From assembly GCF_051622035.1 (NCBI RefSeq), contig NC_135358.1:5037501-5101500 (forward strand): a DNA stretch of 64,000 nt, in the 5' to 3' direction. Under the pieces are notes generated by a model, which was given only the letters and a program-made list of their open reading frames with translations, had not been told where the DNA came from and did no database searches. The stretch is from Arctopsyche grandis. Its lineage: Eukaryota; Arthropoda; Insecta; Trichoptera; Hydropsychidae. The position numbers and the translations under genes were made by a program. Positions 26,950 to 38,243 of this stretch are shown here, piece after piece (positions within the stretch are counted from its first letter, which is position 1; each line of letters opens with the position of its first letter).

Positions 26950-27870
26950 TAGATACAATACATTTCGGTCATCTGCAGAACGTCTTGTATAAATCCGCTT
27001 GAGTGCCGTTTTAACTTAGGAATATTTCTCCTTCTTCAATATTAAAATCCAAGATAGGATCGGAGGCCCAAAATCATAAACAGATTATATTATATATTCG
27101 GTTACTAAATTGATCTCCAATATTTCACAGATTGAGCTCATGTGTTTCATTTGGGTCCTTCTGGATCCATTAAACAACGTTACCTCAGACATCCCAGCTA
27201 GCTTAGCAACTCATCTCTCAAAACGCCTTCAAGGGAATTATGTATACCCAAACATGCCCAAAAGGAAAGGAGTATGGTAGAGATTTGGATAATACCCATA
27301 CTCTTTTCTATATAGAAAACGAAGAAATGCTTTTTGCACTTTCCCAATCATCAGAGAGTAATTTTCTTCGTGCAGATTCCACACAATTGCATTTTACTCT
27401 AGCTTGATTCTCACACGTGAATTGAAAAGTAAGCGAGAAGACAAAAGGTTGGAAAATAACCTAACATATCATATAGCAATTCTAGTCGACGAAAAGAAAC
27501 ATCAGCGAATGTCTTGATGTGGCTGTGAAAGGTGAGTTGAGGATCAAATTAATATCCAAATCGACCATAGATTCCAAACACTTCAACAAGACGGATCCAA
27601 TATTATAATAGGGCGAATGTGCAATATCCATGGCAATATTGCGAATGTGCACGACCATAGCTCATAATTTCACATTTATTAATTTTAAGTTCTAGGCCTA
27701 AAACAGAACTGAACTCCAAGACAGCGTTAATATCAGTTTGAAGGAGAGAGGCTTGCCTCTCATCATTGACAGAAAATAATAATTTTACGTCGTCAGCAAA
27801 CAACAGACGCAAGAAATACATTGGATAAAACTCTTCTAATAAGTTCTCCAACATTACGGATAGCAATCAA
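26950..27870 (-). pseudogene. LINE reverse transcriptase remnant
   Basis: Minus strand 27866-27603 reads LRLLFADDVKLLFSVNDERQ and SSVLGLELKINKCEIMSYGR, the catalytic box and following region of a non-LTR reverse transcriptase. Weaker matching text continues to about 26950 in other frames. It resembles the remnants at 14203-14960 and 30439-30714. Confidence 0.78.
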
Positions 27871-29287
27871 AAGAAAAAAAACTACATCGTCATTTCTTTA
27901 TCCTCTGTAATTATATGAGCTGATACAGCTATTTCTTTTTTCCAGGAAAATTAACTTAAAAAAAGGATTAGGTAGAAAAAAATCTTCTAAAGCTGTTCAT
28001 TCAAGTGATCGCCAATTTTCACAAAGACGAGACATCCAATGAAAAAGTTAAATTTCCACTTTTTCTATTTCCAATGTAATATTGAAGTGTTCCAAATAAT
28101 GTATTGAGCATCGACAAAATAGCGGAAGGACACTTTTGATCGAGTAGAAATACAATATTGCTATTTCGCATTCACAATGGTTTCAAGCACCGAATCAATG
28201 TTGTTTTCGCACAATCGTAACGGTGGATTTTCCCCCCTCACAATGGTTGCGTTTTAAAAGATGGCCGCGAGGAAACAATGGACGATTTGACAAACCGCAA
28301 CGCAGACCAAAATCCAAAAGCACCGAGACAAGAGAGCGTTTCGATATAATCGTCTCGAAGACGGCTTGTTTTGTTTTCTTCTTACGGCGTGTCCCTGGAA
28401 CCGGGAGGAAAACGAAGGACGAGGATTTAATCCTTTTATGCAAAGCATCCAATTTGCTGAGTTCATGTTCGGAGCTAAGCTCACGTAAGTATCAAAATTT
28501 ACGTTCCCTTTGCCTCTGCCTACACGGAGCATACTTGTCTTAACATAATATCAACAAGATTTAAGTTCATTATATGCGAGAACGTACATTCGTACAGGGC
28601 TGGGTGCGGGCGGGCGAGGAAATCCCGGGAAATTGATGAGAATTCAATTTCCCCGGCGACGATAGGCGAAAGAATTTCCACGAAATCTACGATTTGACTA
28701 GTTTCGCGCGAATCTCCATCACGCAGTGGGGCTACATATGTACACACACAATCTTGAATCCAAAACAAGTCCTATCCCAAACTAAAAAAATAGCCCAGAA
28801 AAAATAGACGAACTTCAACGTCATGTACATACATATATGTTACAGTCAACGTGTATTTTCAGTTGTAATATAATCCAACTGACGTTTTAGGTCATTCAAA
28901 TTCGAATATAATTCAACTAGTATATTATATCTCCACAAGCGCAATTACACATTCAACAATGTACGCCAGTTGTAATATAACAGTTGAGCTTTGACAGCCC
29001 TGATTTTTTTACGAATGCTTTAGAAATCAATAATGCTTTAATATTTGCTAGGTATTACGATTAAAGATACTAAGATAACTCTAAGAATGTGTTCAAAATA
29101 AAAATGTGACTTTCCAACTCAATTTATTAGTCGAGTGAAGGTACCAACTTATAGTTGAACTGTATTTTCAATTCTAATATATTTTGACCAGTTGGAATGT
29201 AATTCGCCATATGAATCAATTTACGTGGGTTAGGCGGAATATATTCCAAATAGTCGGTAACTGTAAGATACACTTCAACTGTAACAT
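27871..29287. other. Unassigned stretch, possible exon near 28223-28486
   Basis: An open frame at 28223-28543 sits in GC-richer DNA and contains a strong donor-like CTCAC|GTAAGTATC at about 28486. The frame has basic residues but no recognisable domain, and frames on the other strand overlap it. Coding status is unproven. Confidence 0.25.
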
Positions 29288-29470
29288 ATACATCATAAGC
29301 TAACAGCATGGTTTGGTGGTTGCGTTGATACTAAGAACCGAGAGGCGTTTCTCTGTTTGTCTGTTTTGCTGTTTGTCTGTCATGTATGCGTTCCTATACC
29401 ATTCAACCGATTGCGATGAAATTTGCATGAGTTATTGTGTGCAACGAGAAAGGGAACGGAAATTGCTTGT
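29288..29470 (+). mobile_element. SINE head fused to Helitron family C 5' part
   Basis: GCTAACAGCATGGTTTGGTG to ACCGAGAGGC is a SINE head like 11831. It runs directly into TTTGTCTGTC, ATGCGTTCCTATACCATTC and ACCGATTGCGATGAAA, the block also found at 36050. Confidence 0.6.
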
Positions 29471-30438
29471 AGCATTATTGTAGCATTGCAACACATGCCG
29501 GGTTCAGCTATTAAATAAATAAATACAGCCTCAATGTATTCCAAAACTACCACAACATCAATCCAAAGATATTTATTTAATTTATTATTTATAATAATAA
29601 TAACAATAAAATGACCAGTGGGACCTGACAGGTTGCCCCAAAGCGTCACACCAGTTTTAAAAAACAAAAGAAAGAAAATAACAAAATAAAAAATCCAATC
29701 ATTCATCTCTTTCAAATAGTCTCGTGTTCGTCATAACAGATCGCTCCAATGCGAAGAGTGAACGAGAACAGTCAGACAACGTATACAATACGTTCAATAA
29801 ACATCGAATACAATACTAATAATTAATCAAGTACATAAATAATAATCATAGAGACATCTATGGATTATTTTTAGATTTTGTACACAATTATTATTACAAT
29901 TATTGTACACATAATAAACACGAAATTATAGAGACAACTATAGATTTCAGATTTCTACAAATTATACACAAAGATTTTTTATGACAACAGGAAAGGATGT
30001 ATTACCAATTTTCAGGAACCGTTTCAACAATGATCAGATAAAATTGGCAAACTCTGATCGATTTGGAGTCACAAAACCCCCAAATCAGCTCAAATGAATC
30101 TCAAGAAACTAACCAACTCATCAACATGACAATTGAGCAGTTCCAAATGCTCATCAATCACATTAAGGCACCGGATAGCCTTTACAAGAGACGAGTTATT
30201 GAAAGCAGACGTTTTCGCAGGAATAGGTTGGAAAAGTAAATGATGACGCTAAGGTCTACCGCATTCAGGCGCCGAAAATTTTAATTACAATAAAATCGAA
30301 GGGTTGTCGTTCTTCCCTTTAATAATCCAAAGAAATATTTGGAAATGGCAATAATTCTTCTCGAAGATAGTGAGTCAAAGCCTAGCGTACCTTGTAAAAA
30401 GGCAGTGGGAAATAAATAGGGGTAATATTTATATTTCT
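29471..30438. other. Unassigned stretch with a SINE scrap
   Basis: At 30000-30085 the minus strand has the SINE body GATCAGAGTTTGCCAATTT and GAAACGGTTCC. Nothing else is recognised. Confidence 0.45.
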
Positions 30439-30714
30439 TCATATAAATACATATAAGAAATTTTTTTGAACTCTTTCTATCAAGAGAAAGTATTTAATTT
30501 CAGTGGGACTCCAAATTACAGACCCAAACTCCAATATGCTCCGGACAAGCGAACAATAAAGTAACACCATTATTTTTGGATCTTGGAAGTAGTGATAATT
30601 GCGCATAACAAATCCGAGTATTTTGGTAGCCCAACAGCACATATGAGTCACTCCTAAGAAATATGAGTCACTCCTAAACAGTATACCAAGATCAACAGTT
30701 GAGTCAGTTCGCAT
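30439..30714 (-). pseudogene. LINE reverse transcriptase C-terminal remnant
   Basis: 91 codons read VDLGILFRSDSYF, TKILGFVMRNYHYFQDPKIM, LLYCSLVRSILEFGSVIWSP and IERVQKNFL, the post-catalytic region of an insect non-LTR reverse transcriptase. No catalytic box is present. Confidence 0.85.
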
Positions 30715-30790
30715 ATATTATGTATGTATCCTTTCTGCCAGTAATACATGATCAAGAAATTCATGAATTTATTTCACACACTGCTTATGT

Positions 30791-31045
30791 CGCTCCGCTA
30801 CAAATGGTTGCAAACTACGTGGCCGCATGCTCATTTCATACTTTTGTCTCGGTTTTTGCCATTTTAAACTTGCCAGAAAGATCCAACTCATTTTTAAGAA
30901 TTGCCAATAATCAATGTACATCGAAATTTCATCTGCGCAACCCCATGAATATCTCGTCTTTCGTACATGCTGAAATTCAAACAGTCAAAATTCAATCGAA
31001 ATGAGCATGCAGCCGCGTGGTTTGCAACCATTTGTAGCAAACCCC
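30791..31045. mobile_element. hAT-like MITE, 8-bp target duplication
   Basis: Inverted arms of about 40 bp share GCTACAAATGGTTGCAAAC and GCATGCTCATTTC. Identical 8-bp copies GCTTATGT flank it (30783-30790, 31046-31053), the size made by hAT transposases. It has no coding capacity. Confidence 0.8.
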
Positions 31046-31053
31046 GCTTATGT

Positions 31054-32084
31054 AAGTCATTTATACCTAATAATCCTCATTGGCCTTTCATCGAATCAGA
31101 ACCCAATACAATGTGCGTTTTAACCTACATATACACATGATATGATACGCCAATGGAATCTAGTCCCCAACGCCGACACGCCTCAATAATCCCTATATAG
31201 GGCATTTCGATCGTTTGTTACGCACATTGAATACACAGGCGTGAACAAACCCATGCACGCATTGGGAATTAATTGAAAATCCGGCGAGAGTGAGTCGCAG
31301 CGGGACTTTGGCTCGTCAAAGTTCAAAAGTCCAGGTTATGAATCTCTGGAGGTGCGAGAGTCAAAAGCCTCCCGTATTACCATTGTTGGGCTCATCGGTA
31401 AGTCTAACAAAGGCAGGCGTATTGTTTCCACACTTCGTCTACGTATTTAATTCAAAGCCTCGCCCTTCGCTTCCGCCCTTCGCTCTTCGACGAAAGAGAG
31501 TGTGAAGTGCACAAAAGACGTCGCCCCACTTACCTACTCGGAAGCTACATAATTAATCAAAGATCTCAAATCGGCACGTGCCCATTACCTGTACCCGCTC
31601 TGAGGAAGAGTGAGCGAAGACCCACCCTAAACACTAGCTGGCACAGTGCTTTCATCTCACGGCTCTCGTTGATATTTCTTCCACTTGAAAAAAGTCTTTA
31701 ACGATCTATATCCAACAAGTGAGATATTCTTTTGAAAATATTGGTCACTAATACAGTTTAAAATATTTTTTTTGATGCATTAAAAAAGTACCCAATAGAA
31801 TTTGTAAACCACATGTTTGCGAGACATAAAATTCGGATGAGACCAAAACATGACTTTATCTATTTATTTGAGAAATATAAGAAGTATAAAAAACAAAATT
31901 CTATAATGAAACATACGTACATAGATTTTGTTGAAAACTTTTTAACATTACTATAAATATTATACTATTATAAATATCAAGAGGATAGAAATAATTTCAA
32001 AGTCAACATAAAATAAGTAATTATTGATTTAAAAAAATATTACTGCTTTCAATTTACGAATTCAAGCCAAAACCTTAACAACTT
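31054..32084. other. Unassigned stretch, possible exon near 31290-31400
   Basis: GC-richer sequence at 31270-31640 includes a good donor-like ATCG|GTAAGTC at about 31399. The open frames 31290-31505 and 31507-31701 show no domain. Confidence 0.25.
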
Positions 32085-32146
32085 TTTGTACATTTAATAG
32101 AAATTATATTTCTACCTCAACCGGAAATAATACTTTCACTCTAGAG

Positions 32147-33600
32147 CAGCGGTTTCCAAACTGGGAGGCGCGGACTATTGCCAGGGGAGGCGCCAAAACT
32201 TTTTAATAAAAAAATAATTTTCATACCATAATATCTACAAATAAATAAAACTTCATATCGTAGCTTAACAGTAAAAATTCAATGCATGAATGTTTATTTT
32301 TATTTTTCTTTCATTTTTATATATACATTTAATTCCTATAAAAAATTATCCAGAGAAGAAGATTTTAAAAATTGCGCCTTTGCAAACGCTCTGTTTTAGC
32401 TAAAGATGCCCATTTAATTGCATATGTTCGATATGTCGCGGATAATAATATATTAGAAGATATATTATTTTGCAAACACATTCTTAGGAAGACCACATCC
32501 ATTGAAATTTTTAATATAATAGACAGTTTTGTTGAAGAAAACGACATAAAGTGAAATAATTGCGTTGTGAACGACATAAAATAATAATTGGACTGTGTAC
32601 CGACGGAGCTCACTCAATGTCCGGACACAAAGCAGGTCTTAAAGCATTGATCAAAAAGAAAGCACCACATGCTATCTGGACACACTGTATGATTCTCAGA
32701 GCAGCTCTATTGTCAAAAAATATGAGCGACGAACTGAACAGCATTTTTACAAACGTTATAAAAATTATAAACTACATTAAGAATAGTCCTTTGAGATCAA
32801 GGCTGTTTGCAAAGCTGTGTGCTGATATGGAAGCTAATTATACCTCACTTATGTATGACGAACGATAATTTTATTGTTAAACTTGCCTATTTGGTTGAAA
32901 TTTTTGGAAAATTGAGCGGTTTAAATAAATCAATGCAGGGATCACAAATACACCCACTTGTTCAAAAAGACAAAGTAAAAGCTTTCATTAAAAAATTAAA
33001 GTTATGGAAATCAAATTTACAAAAGAATGGGTTGGATAGGTTTTCACTTTCCAAAGATTTTTGGGCCACAGCCAATATTGAAGCAAGTAAAAATATTTTT
33101 ACCGACCACTTGGGTGTTTTAGTGCTGCATTTTTCCAATTATTTCAAAGACCTTGATTTTTGTGGATACAGAATCCATTTAACTACAATGAAGAAGACGA
33201 ATTTGAGCTGACAACCATCGAAAAATAAAAATTGATAGAATTATCATGCGATAGCTCACTAAAACAAAAGTTTCAAAATGAAACCATAATTAAATTTTGG
33301 ATGAATCCTAGTGGAGAGTATGAATCTTTGTATTGCAAAGAAATGCAAGTGCTGCTGCCGTTCGTAACGTCTTATTTATGCGAAACGGGCTTTTCGGCAC
33401 TAGCTGCAATGAAAACTAAATATCGAGCCAGGTTAATAGTCGAAAAGGAGTTACAAGTGGCACTCTCCATATTGCCCCCAAGATTTGATAAACTTTGTGC
33501 CAATAAACAACAACATCCTTCGCATTCAATTTTGATGTGTTAGATGTAGTTTAATTAGTAATTTAATATAAAAATAAATATATGTAAGTGTTCGTATAAA
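32147..33600 (+). mobile_element. hAT transposon (ZBED5/SCAND3-like), 3' end lost
   Basis: Starts CAGCGGTTTCCAAACTGGGA, a hAT terminal repeat, next to a CTCTAGAG that would be its 8-bp target duplication. The matching right end was not found. Transposase remnants follow. Confidence 0.82.
32372..33543 (+). pseudogene. hAT-family transposase remnant (ZBED5-like)
   Basis: Four plus-strand frame pieces (32372-32554, 32560-32868, 32807-33211, 33232-33543). They read TTSIEIFNIIDSFVEENDIK, GLCTDGAHSMSGHKAGLKAL, KKAPHAIWTHCM, KNSPLRSRLFAKLCADM, SKDFWATANIEASKN and LPFVTSYLCETGFSALAAMK (hAT C-terminal dimerisation region). The RNase H-like CTDGA region and the C-terminal region are visible. A stop and two frameshifts disable it, and the N-terminal BED finger is missing. 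Confidence 0.88.
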
Positions 33601-33736
33601 TTTATGAAAATAAAAAAAGAATTATTAAATTTAATAAAACATGGAGTAGGATTTTTTTCATCTTATAAAAGTCAAAAATGTTGTGACCACACGATTTTTT
33701 TAACACTACTAAACGTATCGAGCTGAAAATTTATAT

Positions 33737-33812
33737 TTGTACTATTTATGTACTATTTATGTACTATTTATGTACTATTTATGTACTATTTATGTACTAT
33801 TTATGTACTATT
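33737..33812. repeat. 11-bp minisatellite TACTATTTATG
   Basis: About seven direct copies, grown from the single TTTATGTAC site present in related repeats at 52.8 and 53.1 kb. Confidence 0.9.
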
Positions 33813-34040
33813 ATGTAAGATTTTGGTTAGAATTCATAAACTGAAAGTAGTTATTTTTTTTAAACAATATTTCATTATTTTATTTTGACCCTGTAAATTA
33901 TTTTTATCTTCTTGATATTTTATGCTTATAATATTTATGGCAATATTAAATAATGAAAAAATTTTGAACTAAATCCAACTACCGGAAGTAGAACTTTTGT
34001 CTTGTTTCTGTGAATATTTATATTTTTATACCGAATTATT

Positions 34041-35157
34041 CGAGTCTATGCTGTGGTTTTTACTTGTAAAAATATTAAAAATATATTTATTTTGAACAAA
34101 AAATCACACAAATTGAAACATCAACTGAACTAAACGTTGAAAATATCCCAATCAGCAACCAAAAATGATATTCTTAAATATTATAAAATGTGCCGCAAAC
34201 AAAAGTCCAATTTTCACTATTTCTGTTTGATTTAATTCACAAATTGTTATCACTTTTTTAAATTCGATATGCCCAAAATTTGGGAAAAGCAGAATAAACG
34301 TATCAGTATTTTTAAATATTGTTAAACGCAAATCATTATAATCATTTAATGTTCTACGAGACTTTCCTCGAAATGAAGATAAGTGGACTCAAACTTTTTC
34401 AAATATAACGGTTCATACATACAATGATGAGTCAACTTAATTTTACAACACACATTCAATCGAAATGTAAAGTTAGATCACTAAAACCAAAAATCCTGCA
34501 TTATAAAGAACACATTCGACCACTGGGAGGGTTAAATCCACGTTTGCGAAAAAAAAGTCCTCTTCACTAGTGTGAATTTCTCTGGAAATGATCTACGCTC
34601 CCTCGCAACGACCCACATAAATAACCCATATTTATTCTCAAATATTCAACAAGTCTTGTTTGTTGTTGTTTTTTTTTTTTTGGTCCTTCATCCCAAAGTC
34701 CCGAGCACGCACAAAGATCTCGCACTCCCTCAAGGTGGACCGAGGCAAATATAAATGCGTTATTTACGAGCGCAAACTCGTGCAGTTTTAGTGGGTTACT
34801 AGTGGTGCTAGTACGCCTCACGATGATATACGATCGCGTCGAGGCAGGCGACACCTGCTATCCCGGATTTATTCCCAGACAAAGAAAGTCCACCGTTGGC
34901 GGTCTAATGACACGCCTGAATTATTCATGAACGTGGGTGGGGTGCTCCAGGAGCCTTCGTCTGTTTCTTAGCGGCGAGCTTTTATTGCTAAACAACGATT
35001 AGCCCGCGAGGAGAACGCTTCCGACTCCAATTGCACAAAAACGACGGGGGAATGCATAAAACGTGGAACTTGAGCTAACATCTTTTGGGCTATGTACCTA
35101 CGTATCTATAGGTAAATTAAGCACACTTGCTAAATGCTTTCATTCGTTTCATTTATA
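34041..35157. other. Unassigned intergenic stretch
   Basis: A GC-richer patch at 34560-35050 holds short open frames on both strands without domains. Confidence 0.35.
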
Positions 35158-35240
35158 GCCACAGCGTAGTGCACTGGTAGAGCTATTGCATACCAGTAGA
35201 GAGGTCGTGGGTTCAAGTCCCAGCCCAATAAGCTACGTGC
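35158..35240 (+). mobile_element. tRNA-derived sequence (SINE head or tRNA pseudogene)
   Basis: GTGCACTGGTAGAGC matches a tRNA D-arm/A box and GGGTTCAAGTCCC a B box. The anticodon stem CTATT/AGTAG can pair, but the loop base before the anticodon is C instead of T, and acceptor pairing is poor. A working tRNA is unlikely. Confidence 0.6.
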
Positions 35241-35371
35241 GATTTTTTGGTTATTAAAAAATACAGATCGAACGTCTCCTGTAAGGATTAGCTTAATTAT
35301 TTTGACGAATCAAGTAAATCAGTACCTTCTCACTTAATTTCTCACAAATTCGAGTTATTAACTATATCTAG

Positions 35372-36013
35372 TCTAATATATAATTTGGAAAGAGACTTTG
35401 TATGTGTTTATTAAATAATTGTATGTGACTGTTTTTACCTAAATAAATATGTAACATTCGTTGGTGTGTTCGACATTTGATTTTTTTTTTTTCGATTCAA
35501 AAGATTCCCCGGGGGCGAAGCCTCTGGGGGCGCAGCCGACGAGGGCAAACGCCTAGGGCGCGAAGCCTCCAGGGGTGCAACCGCCGAAGACGAAGCCTTA
35601 GGGGGCGAAGCCTCCTGGGGCGCAGCCATCGAGGGCAAAGCCCTAGGGGATGAAGCCTCCAGGGGCACAGTCACCGAAGGCAAAGCCCTAGGGGGCGAAG
35701 CCTCCGGATGTGCAGCCGCCGGGGGCGCAGCCGCCGAGGGCAAAGCCTCTGGGGGCGCAGCCGCCGAGGGCAATGCCTTCGGGGGCGAAGCCTCCGGGGG
35801 TGCAACCACCGAGGGCGAATCCTCCGGGGGCGAAAGCTCCGGGGGCGCAGGCGTCGGATTCTGGTATACATGTAATTTCGTTGTTCGTGACAGACAATTT
35901 AATAAAAAAAACAAATGAGTATTCAAATAAAATTAATAAAATGTTTACTATTATATAAGTCGTGTTTAAACGGTTTATATTACAAATACCGAGCGAAGCC
36001 GGGTAAAACCACT
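35372..36013 (+). mobile_element. Helitron family B, long copy with GC minisatellite
   Basis: 5' end TCTAATATATAATTTGGAA, then TTTTTTCGATTCAAAAGATT, a GC minisatellite (35505-35855), TAATAAAAAAAACAAATGAG, and 3' end CCGAGCGAAGCCGGG followed by TAAAACCACTAA (consensus CTAG). The 3' motif can fold: CCG-A-GC pairs with GC-CGG around a GAA loop. Confidence 0.85.
35505..35855. repeat. 15-bp GC-rich minisatellite
   Basis: About 23 units of GGGGGCGAAGCCTCC, GGGGGCGCAGCCGCC or GAGGGCAAAGCCCTA, often in a three-unit 45-bp order. Because 15 is divisible by three, all frames stay open and give five-residue repeats (PPEAS, PRALP and similar). These open frames (35435-35926 and others) are most likely not real proteins. 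Confidence 0.95.
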
Positions 36014-36042
36014 AATATACCTAGTGGTTTTAAAACCACTAG

Positions 36043-36330
36043 TATATAAAAATCAATGATTGTCTGTCTGTCACGTATGCGTTCCTATACCATTCAACCG
36101 ATTGCGATGAAACATATGAGTTATTGTGTGCATGCCCGTGATGGTTTCTATAAAAAAAAATCTCCCAAAAACGGGAACGGGAACAGAAAAAACGCAAATG
36201 AGTGGCATTGCAACGCAGTTTCAAATGTTTTTGCGTCGCCACCTGCGTTGTTAGGGTAAAATAAAGAAACAATTGAATAATTTCAAATGTGTTCGCCGCC
36301 TGCGTTTATCCGACAAATTATCATTAATGT
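36043..36330 (+). mobile_element. Helitron family C, 5' region
   Basis: TATATAAAAATCAATG followed by TTGTCTGTCTGTC, ATGCGTTCCTATACCATTC and ACCGATTGCGATGAAA is a widespread insect Helitron 5' pattern, from general recollection. The same block is at 29360. The 3' end was not located. Confidence 0.5.
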
Positions 36331-37230
36331 AATTTAATTTCATTATTAAGTATTAATTTGAAACTGAAACATTCACTTATCGAAACACATCGAGAAACGG
36401 GAACGAGAATGGGAATTTCATACGTTATGTTTAATAAAATTGATAGTACCTTGTACTTAAATAATCTAACCATGTGTCTAACTAACCTGTTGTGCAACAT
36501 ATTATGTATGTACATATGTATGTTTGTATGTAAGAAAATAAATAAAAAATAAGAAAAGCGTTTTGTCTGACATTAATTACTATAATTATATGTAAATAAA
36601 TAAAAATAAAATAGCGAAATTGAAGTAGATTTATGTAGGTGTAAAAATAAATAAACACGCTTACATGTAAATGATCTCTGCAAGGTAAAGAAATCTCTTA
36701 CCTTCATTGCAACCTAAAAAGAAAAAAACAGTATTCAAAATGAACATACAGGCATTATTAAAAATAAATTGCACGACGATATTAAAACAAAACAAAAATT
36801 CACCAGCTGTGTGTAGTCTCCATAGCAATAATAATTTAAGCGCCTTTGCCAATCATCTTCTTCAATATTCATTTAAAAACATTGCACACAATTTAACAAA
36901 CACTGATATTTATTTTTAATTAGAATTGAACCGATTACTATTTTAATTTAAATTCACTTCATACAAAAACAAATGAATTTATTTTTCACACGCGAAGAAA
37001 AATTTCAACAACTAATTAATTATTAAAGAAAAAAGACAATGAAACGACTTTTTATCAACAATACGTAGCCAATAGTTTTTAGCTTTTCATATTGATATTG
37101 CAAACGATATCATTGTATTGATTTATATTAAATTAAAACGTGAATTATTCGCGTACGACTTTTGCCTATTGTGAGACTCGTTCGTTATTTGTCGACTGAA
37201 ATTAAATAAAAATTAACAAATGAATTGATT
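36331..37230. other. Unassigned intergenic stretch
   Basis: AT-rich with short open frames lacking domains. Confidence 0.4.
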
Positions 37231-37676
37231 TCGATTTTTAAATGCTTTTTATTATTACGAAATTATTTTCACAATACATCTTATATATATTTTAATAGCT
37301 ATTGATCTACTGCTCATTTACTATTTTACAATTTTAATTTAATTTGGTTAGTAATCATAGTATTATACTATTCTAATATTAATGTATAGCTTAAGAAAAG
37401 GTAAAGAGGGCTCAAAAACCTATTTACAATTCTTATAAACGCTCATAATACATCTAATACATAATATTAATTAAAGACTCTCTAAAGTCGATGACCTAAA
37501 GCAGATTGTATTTAGGTAATGTGTGTTATACCTGAAGGGTAGACATTTTGTTGTAATCACAGAGACTCTTCACAAGTGTGTTAGTATGGTTATTAGTGAT
37601 TCTGTCATAGAATCTACTGGTTAGTTTGTTAGTAATGTCTGCAACAAACGGAATATTATATATATGGCATGCAGTT
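37231..37676 (-). mobile_element. Jockey LINE 3' fragment (empty-site copy)
   Basis: Matches 15080-15203 joined directly to 22473-22795, reading GGTTAGTAATCATAGTATTA across the point where BEL sits in the other copy. It contains only 3' untranslated and terminal sequence. Confidence 0.9.
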
Positions 37677-38243
37677 TAACAAATGAATTAAATGTATTTG
37701 AATGTTTAAGAAAACTACAAATTCAACGATTTTTCTTCTTATAATTCCCATCGAGCAATATGAACGGTAAAAAATATTGATTATTTAAATCCAAAGGCAT
37801 CATTATAGTGCTTGGGTATACATTTCCAAGTGTACGAGTAGGTAACATACAACTAATATATTTTCAGTTAAGCTACCCATCGTCAATAGTGTACATTGTT
37901 TCAAACGTTTGAATTGAAGTTGACGTTTCGGCAACCGCCACTGTATCCAAAACTCGAAGCTAACTCTCAAGAGAAACTCCGACGACTCGAATATTGTATA
38001 TACGAGCATACAATCTAAGGCTTTCACGCTGGAAAACAATGTGGACCGCTAATTTTGTGCACAGTTCTCACGCTTAATCTTAGGGAGCGCGGCGCTTGTG
38101 CTCATAAGCCTCATATCACATTCGGAGGAATGGATCAAAACTAATCAATGGTTTTAATTCAAACTAATTCTCATCTTATTGGTTTATATAGAAAAACATA
38201 TTTCCTTTAAAGAGACCACTCAAATATGTCACCTTCTACATAT
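37677..38243. other. Unassigned intergenic stretch
   Basis: No gene or element recognised. Confidence 0.4.

Larger units (their letters stand above)
32085..34040 (+). repeat. CCGGAAGT-type repeat, copy 2, split by hAT
   Basis: Left part 32085-32146 (CCTCAACCGGAAATAATAC to CTCTAGAG). It resumes at about 33600 with TGAAAATAAAAAAAG and continues with TGTTGTGACCACACGATTTT and ACCGGAAGTAGAACTTTTG to about 34040. Compared with the copy at 52026, about 190 bp of repeat is missing at the right junction. Confidence 0.75.

Noticed and set aside
35158..35240. Functional tRNA gene
   Set aside because: A and B boxes are present but the anticodon loop lacks the invariant T before the anticodon and the acceptor stem pairs poorly; more likely a SINE head or pseudogene.
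35435..35958. Pro/Ala- and Arg-rich open frames of 66-163 codons on both strands
   Set aside because: They are the automatic result of a 15-bp tandem repeat that keeps all frames open inside a Helitron; no independent evidence of coding.
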